This document shows positions 46,789 through 54,584 of a DNA stretch of 64,000 bases, piece by piece. The stretch spans positions 3,034,294 to 3,098,293 of the forward strand of contig NZ_CP083986.1 of the NCBI RefSeq assembly GCF_020172685.1, read 5' to 3'. The stretch's first letter is position 1. Every line of letters starts with the position of its first letter. The notes beneath the pieces are model-generated. The model was not told the DNA's origin. It ran no database searches and was given only the letters and a program-made list of their open reading frames with translations. The stretch is from [Mycobacterium] nativiensis. Lineage in GTDB: Bacteria; Actinomycetota; Actinomycetes; Mycobacteriales; Mycobacteriaceae. Both the position numbers and the translations under genes were made by a program.

Positions 46789-47539
46789 CCAGCGGGCTGG
46801 TCGCCACTTCGGTGCCGTCGGCCAGGGCGCTGATCTGGAAGTCGCCGAAGGCCGCGGGAGCCACGTCCGCGAGCCGGCGCAGGCACTCGACGGCCAGCCG
46901 GCGAATCTCGACGTCGGCGTGCTCGCTGGCTCGCATCGCGATGAAATGCCGCCAGGCCCGATAGTTGCCGGTCACCACGATGTGGGTCTCGGTGGCGTTG
47001 GGCAGTACCGCGCGGGCGGCCTGGCGGGCCTGCTTACGTCGCAGTACCCCCATTGTCTCGTTGGGTTGCCCCTTCGCGAACTTGGCTTCCAGCCGGGCCA
47101 ACAGCTCGACGTAGGCGGCATGGCTGGCGTCCGCGGCCTCGGTCAGGATCTGCTGCAGCTCCGGGTCGCCCTCCATGCCGGGCGGCACCACGACCCGCGT
47201 GTCGGGTTCGGGCACGTAGCGCTGCGACAGCTGGGAGAACGAGAAGTGCCGGTGCCGGATCAGCTCGTGGGTGGCCGACCGGGAGATGCCGGTGATGTAA
47301 AAGGTCACCGAGGCGTGCTCCAGCACCGAGAAGTGCCCGACGTCGATGATGTGCTTGAGGTAGGTGGCGTTGGTGGCGGTTCGCGGGTTGGGCTTCGACC
47401 AGCTCTGGTAACAGGCCCGGCCGGCGAACTCGACCAGCGCCGACCCGCCGTCGGCGTCGGTGCTCCACGGCACGTCCGGCGGCGGAGTGAAGTCGGTCTT
47501 GGCAATCAGTTGCACGCGCAGCGGCGCCGTCTCGGCCAC
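46775..47539 (-). CDS. thyX: Flavin-dependent thymidylate synthase ThyX
   Basis: 254 residues. Makes dTMP from dUMP with FAD and methylenetetrahydrofolate without oxidising folate. The ThyX motif is [14 protein letters not shown] (R-H-R-x7-S); FAD contacts [11 protein letters not shown] and A-S-E-H-A-D-V-E are present. I start at GTG 47539, which reads M-A-E-T-A-P-L-R as in M. tuberculosis and has AAGGTG six bases before; GTG 47548 is the other option. The classical ThyA is also encoded in this window. Confidence 0.96.
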
Positions 47540-47570
47540 GGCACTCACCTTAAGGCGTGCCGCGCCGGTG

Positions 47571-48620
47571 TCATCGCCACCGCGCCCACACATACGGCAC
47601 CAGCGAGCGCAGGAACTCCAGATCCGGGCCGGGGCGGGCATCGGCGAACGCACGCTCGAAGTACTCCTCGGCCGCCAGCAGAATGCCCTCCGCGTACTGA
47701 CGCGTGAACGCGATGCTGCCGTAGTCGTCCATCAGGGTGCGGACCCGCTGCACCAGCGCCGCCGAGCGCTGCGATCGACTGCGGTGCAGATAGTCCGCCA
47801 GCAGGTCGCGGTCCGGCGCCCGCGCCACGGACAGCAGGTGGACCAGCGGCAGCGTTCGCTTGCCCTCGTAGAGGTCGCCAAGGATCTCCTTGCCATAGAT
47901 CCGTTCGTCGCCGACCAGGTTCAGCAGATCGTCGCGGATCTGAAACGCGGCGCCGAAGTGGAATCCGAACCGCACCAACGTTCCCAGCTCGGCGGTGCCG
48001 CGCGATCCCACGATCGCCCCGACCCGCAGCGGATGGATGGTGGTGTACCAGCAGGTCTTGTGCAGGATCAGGTTCAAATAGTCGTCGGGCCGCAGGTCGT
48101 CGACATTGTCGGCCTGCCAGCCCACTTCGATCGCCTGGCCCTCCAGGGTCCGCAGCGCCATCGTGTCGAACTCGGCCCACACCAGTTCGGCCAGGTCCCG
48201 GTCGAGCTGCCGGGTCGCCCGGCGCAGCACCTGCCCGGCGACCAACGCCAGCGCGTCACCGGCGTTGATCGCCGTCGCCATGCCGTACACGGCACCCAAT
48301 GTCGGTCTGCCGCGGCGCATCTCGCTGCCGTCGGTCACATCGTCGTGTACCAGGAAGGCGTTGTGCAGCAACTCGATCGCCACGGCGATACCGAGCAACG
48401 CCTCGGAGTCCGCCCCGAAGGCCCGACCGGCCGACAGGCACAGCGCCGGACGCAACGCCTTGCCCGGCCGCTGCGGATAGGCCCGCATCGGGGCGTACAG
48501 CCATTTGCCGGGCTCGCCGTCGGGCAGCGCGTCGAGCATGGACCGGCGAACGGTCCGAGCGACCTCGTCGAGACGCTCATCGACGGCCGCCACCGATGCG
48601 CGGTCGGCGGTTTCGGTCAC
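47571..48620 (-). CDS. Trans-isoprenyl (polyprenyl) diphosphate synthase
   Basis: 349 residues of an E-type prenyltransferase that elongates allylic diphosphates with isopentenyl diphosphate. The first Asp-rich motif is [12 protein letters not shown], followed by R-R-G-R-P-T; the second is F-Q-I-R-D-D-L-L-N. Conserved R-P-G-K-A-L-R-P-A and [15 protein letters not shown] are present. The residue five before the first motif is a small Ala, which favours a product of C20 or longer (inference). GTG 48620 overlaps the upstream stop (GTGA), so it is coupled to the gene at 48617. Part of the accessory cluster with the FAD oxidoreductase; M. tuberculosis has no prenyl synthase at this place. Confidence 0.92.
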   Translation of the reverse strand: MTETADRASVAAVDERLDEVARTVRRSMLDALPDGEPGKWLYAPMRAYPQRPGKALRPALCLSAGRAFGADSEALLGIAVAIELLHNAFLVHDDVTDGSEMRRGRPTLGAVYGMATAINAGDALALVAGQVLRRATRQLDRDLAELVWAEFDTMALRTLEGQAIEVGWQADNVDDLRPDDYLNLILHKTCWYTTIHPLRVGAIVGSRGTAELGTLVRFGFHFGAAFQIRDDLLNLVGDERIYGKEILGDLYEGKRTLPLVHLLSVARAPDRDLLADYLHRSRSQRSAALVQRVRTLMDDYGSIAFTRQYAEGILLAAEEYFERAFADARPGPDLEFLRSLVPYVWARWR

Positions 48621-49315
48621 GGTTGCGGCGCCGCGACGGTGAGCACCACGGGCAGCCAGAGGTCCGGACACCCCACGGCCAACACGGTGCCGCGATAGAC
48701 GCCGGGGCGCACCTGGGGGCCGACGTCGACGGTGATCGCCACGCCACGACTGGACCGTCGCGGCATCGGCACCACGGCGGGGTCCACCCGCACCGCGTCG
48801 GCGCCGATCACGTCGCCACCGTGACCGAGTAACTCACTGCAGCGCAACCGGATCTGCGCGCCGTCATCGCCCTGCCGGTTGTGCAACCAGACCTCGCCGG
48901 TGGCCGCACCCGGGCCGGTGACCCGAAGCGTCAAGGCGTCCCTGGACTCCGGATTGTTGACGTCCAGCGTGACGGGCCCGTCGCTGCCGTTGTGCTGCAC
49001 GGGCAGCGACCGCAGCAGGAACTGTCCGGCCGTGGACCACCAGGCCCGGGTGAGCCGTTCGAACTCCGGCAGACCGGTGGGCTCCGCGCCGGCGGCTACG
49101 GCCCCATTGGCCCCATTGGCCCCATCGGCCCCATCGGCCCCATCGGCGGCGTTGGTCGACCCCGTGGCCGCCTGGGCGAATTTGTCCACGATTCGGCGCG
49201 CCGCGCGGAATCCCTCGGCTTGGATCGCACTCAGTGCACGCGCATTAGCGGCGGGGTCAAAAATTGACGCCCACGGTAAATCATCGATGGAGCCGTCACC
49301 GAATGTTTTATCCAC
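48617..49315 (-). CDS. Unknown protein: helical N-terminus, Gly/Ala/Asn-Asp repeat, C-terminal beta-sandwich
   Basis: About 232 residues; not recognised. Residues 1-55 are helical (A-A-N-A-R-A-L-S-A-I-Q-A-E-G-F-R-A-A-R-R-I-V-D-K-F broken up here). A low-complexity G-A-D/G-A-N run (49100-49144) links to a Trp-rich helix (R-A-W-W-S-T-A-G-Q-F-L-L-R). The C-terminal ~110 residues look like a beta-sandwich ending V-R-P-G-V-Y-R-G-T-V-L-A-V. The gene at 50878 has the same two-part plan. GTG 49315 lies six bases after AGGAGG. No signal peptide or membrane helix. Helical segments with tryptophans recall granule- or membrane-surface (phasin-like) proteins, which is only an impression. Confidence 0.65.
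   Translation of the reverse strand: MDKTFGDGSIDDLPWASIFDPAANARALSAIQAEGFRAARRIVDKFAQAATGSTNAADGADGADGANGANGAVAAGAEPTGLPEFERLTRAWWSTAGQFLLRSLPVQHNGSDGPVTLDVNNPESRDALTLRVTGPGAATGEVWLHNRQGDDGAQIRLRCSELLGHGGDVIGADAVRVDPAVVPMPRRSSRGVAITVDVGPQVRPGVYRGTVLAVGCPDLWLPVVLTVAAPQP
49100..49144. repeat. Nine-base tandem repeat, five units, inside the 48617-49315 gene
   Basis: GGCCCCATT twice and GGCCCCATC three times, encoding alternating Gly-Ala-Asn and Gly-Ala-Asp triplets on the minus strand. Such a slippage-prone tract may vary in length between strains without shifting the frame. Confidence 0.85.
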
Positions 49316-49429
49316 CAATTTCCTCCTGTGGAAATCAGTCGTGTTACAGAAGATTTAACGCTGCGGGGACTGCCGATCAACGACCCGGACGCCGTATACT
49401 ACCTGGCTAATTGGGTGATCGGAGGCGCA
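49316..49429. promoter_or_regulatory. Divergent promoter region of the isoprenoid-linked cluster
   Basis: A 114-base gap between the two divergent operons, clearly less G+C-rich than its flanks. TATACT at 49395-49400 is a good -10 for the plus-strand operon, giving a leader of about 23 bases to the ATG at 49430. For the minus strand, candidates lie in the T/A-rich stretch 49341-49360, and AGGAGG at 49322-49327 is the ribosome site for the gene ending at 49315. I see no clear operator. Confidence 0.5.
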
Positions 49430-50881
49430 ATGGCGACGACCGATTCGGCGACTGCGGCTCAATCTCTGCTGGCGCTCTACGGTGCCCTGGATCAAGCGGT
49501 CACCAACACCGGTGACCCGGAAATCGAAGCCATCGTAGAGCGTTATCTTCCGGGCAGTACCGGAACCAATGCCGGGTGGTATGAAGAATTGCTCGGATTC
49601 CTGAACCGGTCGAGCGAACAGGGTGCCGGCGGGCCGGAATCACCGGCCGCGCCCGATCTGGGTGAGGCACTGACCGTACTGCGGCACCACGGCCCGGCGC
49701 CGGCGCAGTCCCGGCGGATGATGGACGCCGGCCAAGACGCTGCCGCCGACGCGCCACAACCGGTGACGCTGACGGCGGTTCAGTTGTCCCGCATGGCTTA
49801 TGCGATCGGCGCGCTGAGCCACCTACCCGGGTACTACCCGCCGGAGCAGTGGGACGCGGAGTTCACCCAGACCCTCCAGTTGGCCGGGCCCGGCAACGGA
49901 GCGGAACTGCTCAACGTGCTGCGCCACGACTTCGGCGGCCGCAACGACTGGCCGCAGGTGGTGCTGTCGGGCTACCTGACCGCCGACGTCGCCGCTGTTC
50001 CGCAGTGCTACCCCCAGATCAAATGGGTGCGGGGCCGGCTGTGCGTCGTGCTGACCACCGAGTTCACCAGCACGAAGGTGTCGCTGAATGACTTGACGAA
50101 CGTCATCGACCCGCTGAACTGGGCGCGCTGCCTGCCGTTCTTCTGCGCGATGGACCCGATGCCCATCCGGCCGGACGGCTGGAGCCGGGTGCTCGAACAC
50201 TTCAGCACGCTCTGCGGGATAGCCGCCATGCCCCAGATGCTGACCCCCCTGAAGTACTGGAAGGGACCGGGCATCGCCGAGCCGGTACCCCAACCCACCG
50301 CCTGGGTCGACTACATGCTCGACGACGACCCGGTTCCCGGGGAGCACGGCGACGGCGCCATGGTGGTCGACGAGGGCTTCATCAGGATGACCTCGACGGT
50401 CGGCGATCCGGCGCTGCACGGCGTGCAGGTGCGCACCAGGAAAGTGGTCGGCTTCCGCGACCTGGGATGGTTCCCTACCGCCCTGTTCGCCTGCGTGTTG
50501 GGCTACGGCTACGAGGGTGTCCAGATGCTGCTCGGCGGGGTGGCCAAGCGGGCCCAGGAGGGCCCGGCGGGCTGGACGCCGTGGCAGCCGTCCACGGCTG
50601 CGGCCGGCCAACCGGCCTCACCGACCCCGCCGGGCAAACCCACCCCGCCTGCCCAACCGGACCCGACCCAGCGAGCCGTGACGTTGGCGATCGAAATGCT
50701 CAACGACTGCATCGACGAGATGTCGCAGCGCAGCGCGTCATTGGCCGCCAAATGGGCGGGCGGCGCGCCACCGGTCGAGGAGTCGATCACGTTCGCCGCC
50801 GACCTGGCCGCCCGGCTGGCGACCGACCCGTGGCGCTATTGGCAGGCGATGCGCACCCCGACCCAGGGCGGCGGAACGTGA
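49430..50881 (+). CDS. Unknown 483-residue protein of the isoprenoid-linked cluster
   Basis: Not recognised. Starts at ATG 49430 with GGAGG four bases before; a GTG at 49328 in the same frame would erase the divergent promoter region and is rejected. An N-terminal helical region (~residues 1-90) precedes a central domain with C-Y-P-Q-I-K-W-V-R-G-R-L-C-V-V-L, W-A-R-C-L-P-F-F-C-A-M-D-P-M-P and G-F-I-R-M-T-S-T, which hints at an SRPBCC/START-like lipid-binding fold. A Pro-rich linker (residues ~390-420) leads to a helical C-terminus with W-R-Y-W-Q-A-M, similar in character to the Trp-containing helices of the small cluster proteins. No signal or membrane helix. Coupled to the next gene by GTGA. 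Confidence 0.65.
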   Translation: MATTDSATAAQSLLALYGALDQAVTNTGDPEIEAIVERYLPGSTGTNAGWYEELLGFLNRSSEQGAGGPESPAAPDLGEALTVLRHHGPAPAQSRRMMDAGQDAAADAPQPVTLTAVQLSRMAYAIGALSHLPGYYPPEQWDAEFTQTLQLAGPGNGAELLNVLRHDFGGRNDWPQVVLSGYLTADVAAVPQCYPQIKWVRGRLCVVLTTEFTSTKVSLNDLTNVIDPLNWARCLPFFCAMDPMPIRPDGWSRVLEHFSTLCGIAAMPQMLTPLKYWKGPGIAEPVPQPTAWVDYMLDDDPVPGEHGDGAMVVDEGFIRMTSTVGDPALHGVQVRTRKVVGFRDLGWFPTALFACVLGYGYEGVQMLLGGVAKRAQEGPAGWTPWQPSTAAAGQPASPTPPGKPTPPAQPDPTQRAVTLAIEMLNDCIDEMSQRSASLAAKWAGGAPPVEESITFAADLAARLATDPWRYWQAMRTPTQGGGT

Positions 50882-51384
50882 AGGACATCAACGAGGGCAT
50901 GCAGCGGTATGCCGAGACCTCGCGGCAGCTGGTCAATCAGGCCGGGGCCATCGCGCTCGACGCGGACCACCGGATCAAGGAGGGCAGCTACGGCTCAGCG
51001 CAGTGGGCGCAGTCGGCCCGCCGGCTGGTAAACCTGATGGCCACCGCCGGCTATGAGTTGTCCGGGGCTTTGATGTCACAGTGCTACGCGCAGTGCGTCG
51101 ACGACGTCGAGCTCTCCGAATTTCTCGAGGCCCCGGCGGGCACCGGATGCGAACGGATGCTGTCGGTGGTCGCACCGTTGGTGGCCGAGGGATCCTCGTA
51201 CGCGATCCCGCCGCAGGCGCTGGTGTTGGTGCCGGGCGTGTTGCGACCGTTCGCCACCCGATTCCGGGTGGGGGTCCGCGGGCCGGATTACGTCAGCGGC
51301 ACCTACCGCGGGCGGATTCGACTGACCGGTCTGCCGGCCGGCGCCGGACAGGTCGACGAAATGGACGTCATCGTCGGCCTATGA
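50878..51384 (+). CDS. Unknown 168-residue protein: helical N-terminus plus C-terminal beta-sandwich
   Basis: GTG 50878 overlaps the previous stop. Residues ~1-80 are helical with a repeated R-R/Q-L-V-N pattern (S-R-Q-L-V-N-Q-A-G and A-R-R-L-V-N-L-M-A), while residues ~90-168 resemble a beta-sandwich (F-R-V-G-V-R-G, V-S-G-T-Y-R-G-R-I-R-L-T-G) ending V-D-E-M-D-V-I-V-G-L. The S-G-T-Y-R-G-R segment parallels P-G-V-Y-R-G-T of the protein encoded divergently at 48617, so the two may be distant paralogues or partners. Two Cys-containing turns (C-Y-A-Q-C and T-G-C-E-R) are present. Function not recognised. Confidence 0.65.
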   Translation: MKDINEGMQRYAETSRQLVNQAGAIALDADHRIKEGSYGSAQWAQSARRLVNLMATAGYELSGALMSQCYAQCVDDVELSEFLEAPAGTGCERMLSVVAPLVAEGSSYAIPPQALVLVPGVLRPFATRFRVGVRGPDYVSGTYRGRIRLTGLPAGAGQVDEMDVIVGL

Positions 51385-54300
51385 GCATCACCGACGACCC
51401 CGACGAGATCGACGAACTGCTGGATCAGGCGATTCGAGCGGCGAACAGCGGCGACCGCGCCACCGCCAGTGCGCTCGCCGAGCAGGTGCTCACGGTCGAC
51501 ACCGGCAATCAGGACGCCGAAGATCTGCTCAGCGCCCCGATCGCCGGCTCTGGTGAACTGCGGCGGCTGACAATCCTTTTCGCGGACGTGGTGAATTCGA
51601 CGGCACTGTCGACCCGGATTGAGCCGGAGATCTACCGTACGGTGATCGGCCGTTACCGCCAGCAGGTCGATGAGATCGTCAACCGCTACGAAGGCCACGT
51701 CTTCTCCACCAAGGGCGACGGGCTACTCGCCGTGTTCGGTCATCCCAGCGCCCACGAGAACGACGTACGGCGGGCGGTACAGGCCGGCCTGGACATCACT
51801 CGTGAGGTGGACCGGCTCAGCGATCGGGTGCGAGCACGATTCGGCTTCGACATCTCGGTGCGCGTAGGTGTGCATCGCGGCATGGTTTATCTCGATGTGG
51901 CACAGGACGACGTGTACGGACTTGGCGCCAACCTGGCCGCCCGGGTGTCGGGGCTGGCGCCGCCGGGAGGCGTCGTCGTGTCCGCCGCGGTCGCGCCGCT
52001 GGTGGCAGGCCACTTCGAACTCGAGGCCCGGGCGGCCCAACCGGTCAAAGGCATCGACGAGCCGGTCGAACACTATCGGGTCGTCGAGGAGCACATCGGC
52101 CGGAAGCGGGTCCCGCTGCGGACGTTGGTCGGCCGCGACCACGAGCTGGCACACCTGCAAGACGCCTGGAGTCACGCCCGACACGGCTCGCTGAGCGTTC
52201 CGGGCGTCTGCTTCAGCGGCGAGGCGGGCATGGGCAAGAGCCGGTTGGCCACTGCCGCAGCAGATCTGGCCGAGCGGTCCGGCAGTCCGGTGCTCGCCCT
52301 GATCGGATCGCCGTTTCACGCCGACGCCGGCCTCTACCCCGTACGGGCCCTGCTGGAACAGCGGGCCGGGATCGAACGGACGACCGATCCCTCCGGCCGG
52401 CTCAGACTGCTCGAAGGCGAGGTCGCCGCGCGCGGGCTCGATCCGATCACCACGGTGCCGCTGCTGGCGGCCGCGTTGGAGATACCGGCCGAAGGCGGCT
52501 ATCAGCACCCGCGCACCGAGGGCGCCAAGCTCTACCGGCAGATCATCGAGGCCGTCGTCGGCTATCTGCGCGCCTGCGCCGGCGGGGGTCCCGCGGTACT
52601 GCTGGCCGAGGACCTGCAGTGGTTCGACGCATCGACGCGCGACGTGGTCGAGTCGCTGCTTGCGACCGACCCCGGCACGCTGCTGGTGGTGTTGACCGCT
52701 CGCGAACGCAGCTCGATGCCGGATCTCCCCCAGCTCACGGTGTTCGAGCTCGCACCGTTGACCCCGGCTCAGACCGACGAGTTGATCACCGCGCTGAATC
52801 CCAGCCTCTCGGACGCCGAACGCGCCGAGGTGCAACGGCGCTGCGACGGCGTCCCCCTCTACATCGAAGAGGTGGTCGGCAAGCTGCATCAGCAGCCCAG
52901 TGACGCCGCGGAGTGGGCCCGGGTCCCCGACGCCCTGTATGAGCCCTTGTTCTCCCGGCTTCGAGCCAGCCGCAACACGATTCAGGTGGTCGAGGCCGCC
53001 GCCACCATCGGCCGGGAATTCGATCGCACCATGCTGTCCGGTGTCCTTGACATGACGGACTCCGATGTCGAGGACGCCGTTGAGGCCCTGGTGGCCGTAC
53101 GGGTCTTCCAGCCGGTAACGAAGGATCGCTGGCGATTCCGGCATGAGCTGCTCCGCGAGGTCGCCTACGAGCTACCGCCGCCCAGCGACCGGCGCCGACT
53201 GCACGGCCGGGTCGCCGACACCCTCGTCGGCGACTCCGACAACCCCGACTGGCATCTGGTCGCCCTGCACTATCGGGTGGCCGAACGATTCGAGGCCGCC
53301 GCCGACGCCCACCAGAAGGCGGCCTATGACGCCCGGCAGCGCGGCGCGCTCGACGAGGCCCGCACCTGCCTCACCCAGGCCATCGAACAGTTGCGGCAGG
53401 CCCCGACCGGCCCCTCCCGCGATCGCCGCGAAGTCCTGTTCCGGCTGCGGCGCGGCTTCCTCACCGCGGCGGTGCAGGGAACCGCCAGCAAGAAGGCCGC
53501 CAAGGACTTCGAATCCTGCCTGAAGCTCGGGGCCACCGATCCGCGCCAGGACGGGTTCATGTCGACGATGACGGCATTGTGGGCCTACTACCTGCCCCGG
53601 GGCGACCTGCGCCGCGCACTGCGGGTCGCCGAATACGCCAGATCGAAGCGACCCAACGAGCAGAAGTGGTTCGGGCCGACGAACGCCGCCGCGTTCGGCA
53701 TGGTCGCCTGGTTTCTGGGTGACTTCGGCAGTGCCCGAGCGCAGCTGGAGAAGGCCGTGGCGGCGATGAAAGCGGCTAGCATGCCCGATTTCGAGTCCCT
53801 GTGGTTCATCCCGAGCGATGCGCTGGCCTCGATGCACATACACCTGGCGATGGCGCGATTCGTCCAGGGCGATCTCGCCGGCGCCGAGGAGCAGTTCACC
53901 GAAACCGTCCGGCGGGCAAAAGATATCGGATTCCCGCAGGGCCCGTTCAGCCACTGCTATCAGCGATTCACCGAGATCTTCATGTGCATGGAGGCCGGCC
54001 TGCTCGACCGCGCCGGTGAGGTGGTCACGGCGCTGGGTGAGCAGGCCGAGCGGCACGGCTTCGAGTACTGGACGATGATCGCCACCACTCAACGCGGTGC
54101 CATCGACGCGTTGTCGGCGCTGGCGGGCGAGGACACCGGCCCTGACCGGCTGGCGCCCCACATCGCGACGATGACCGAGGTCGGGGCAGCGCTGCGGGCG
54201 GCTGAGGTGAAACTGTTCTCCACCTACTACGACGGAGTGCTGGCGCGGCTGCTGATCGCGGCCGGCGACACCGAGCGAGCTCGCGAATGCCTTGACGGCG

Positions 54301-54584
54301 CACTGGCATTGGCCGACGAGACCGCGGTGAACTTCTACCGCGCCGAGCTGCTGCGGCTGCGCGCCCACACCACCGACGACGCCGAGGCGCGCGACGCCGA
54401 TCTGCGCCGCGGTGGCGACACGGCTCGTCGGCAGGCGGCGCACATCTACGAACTGCGGGCCGCGATGGATGCCGTGGACCTGCAGGACGAATCCGCACGG
54501 GAACTGTTGGCCGAAGCGGTGGCGCGTTTCCCCGGCGACAGCAACTGGCCGCAGCTGGATCGCGCCAGAACGCTGCTCGGGTGA
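51381..54584 (+). CDS. Class III nucleotide cyclase - AAA ATPase - TPR regulatory protein
   Basis: 1067 residues. ATG 51381 overlaps the previous stop. The N-terminal cyclase domain (residues ~60-240) keeps both metal aspartates (I-L-F-A-D-V-V-N-S-T and T-K-G-D-G-L-L-A-V-F), the adenine-specifying Lys in T-K-G-D-G and the transition-state Asn and Arg in Y-G-L-G-A-N-L-A-A-R, so it should be an active adenylate cyclase. An ATPase region follows (residues ~250-600; Walker A S-G-E-A-G-M-G-K-S-R). The rest is TPR-like helical repeat to the end. No C-terminal DNA-binding helix-turn-helix is evident, unlike LuxR-type relatives. Cotranscribed with the FAD enzyme and the unknown proteins; it likely senses and signals for the cluster. 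Confidence 0.9.
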   Translation: MSITDDPDEIDELLDQAIRAANSGDRATASALAEQVLTVDTGNQDAEDLLSAPIAGSGELRRLTILFADVVNSTALSTRIEPEIYRTVIGRYRQQVDEIVNRYEGHVFSTKGDGLLAVFGHPSAHENDVRRAVQAGLDITREVDRLSDRVRARFGFDISVRVGVHRGMVYLDVAQDDVYGLGANLAARVSGLAPPGGVVVSAAVAPLVAGHFELEARAAQPVKGIDEPVEHYRVVEEHIGRKRVPLRTLVGRDHELAHLQDAWSHARHGSLSVPGVCFSGEAGMGKSRLATAAADLAERSGSPVLALIGSPFHADAGLYPVRALLEQRAGIERTTDPSGRLRLLEGEVAARGLDPITTVPLLAAALEIPAEGGYQHPRTEGAKLYRQIIEAVVGYLRACAGGGPAVLLAEDLQWFDASTRDVVESLLATDPGTLLVVLTARERSSMPDLPQLTVFELAPLTPAQTDELITALNPSLSDAERAEVQRRCDGVPLYIEEVVGKLHQQPSDAAEWARVPDALYEPLFSRLRASRNTIQVVEAAATIGREFDRTMLSGVLDMTDSDVEDAVEALVAVRVFQPVTKDRWRFRHELLREVAYELPPPSDRRRLHGRVADTLVGDSDNPDWHLVALHYRVAERFEAAADAHQKAAYDARQRGALDEARTCLTQAIEQLRQAPTGPSRDRREVLFRLRRGFLTAAVQGTASKKAAKDFESCLKLGATDPRQDGFMSTMTALWAYYLPRGDLRRALRVAEYARSKRPNEQKWFGPTNAAAFGMVAWFLGDFGSARAQLEKAVAAMKAASMPDFESLWFIPSDALASMHIHLAMARFVQGDLAGAEEQFTETVRRAKDIGFPQGPFSHCYQRFTEIFMCMEAGLLDRAGEVVTALGEQAERHGFEYWTMIATTQRGAIDALSALAGEDTGPDRLAPHIATMTEVGAALRAAEVKLFSTYYDGVLARLLIAAGDTERARECLDGALALADETAVNFYRAELLRLRAHTTDDAEARDADLRRGGDTARRQAAHIYELRAAMDAVDLQDESARELLAEAVARFPGDSNWPQLDRARTLLG

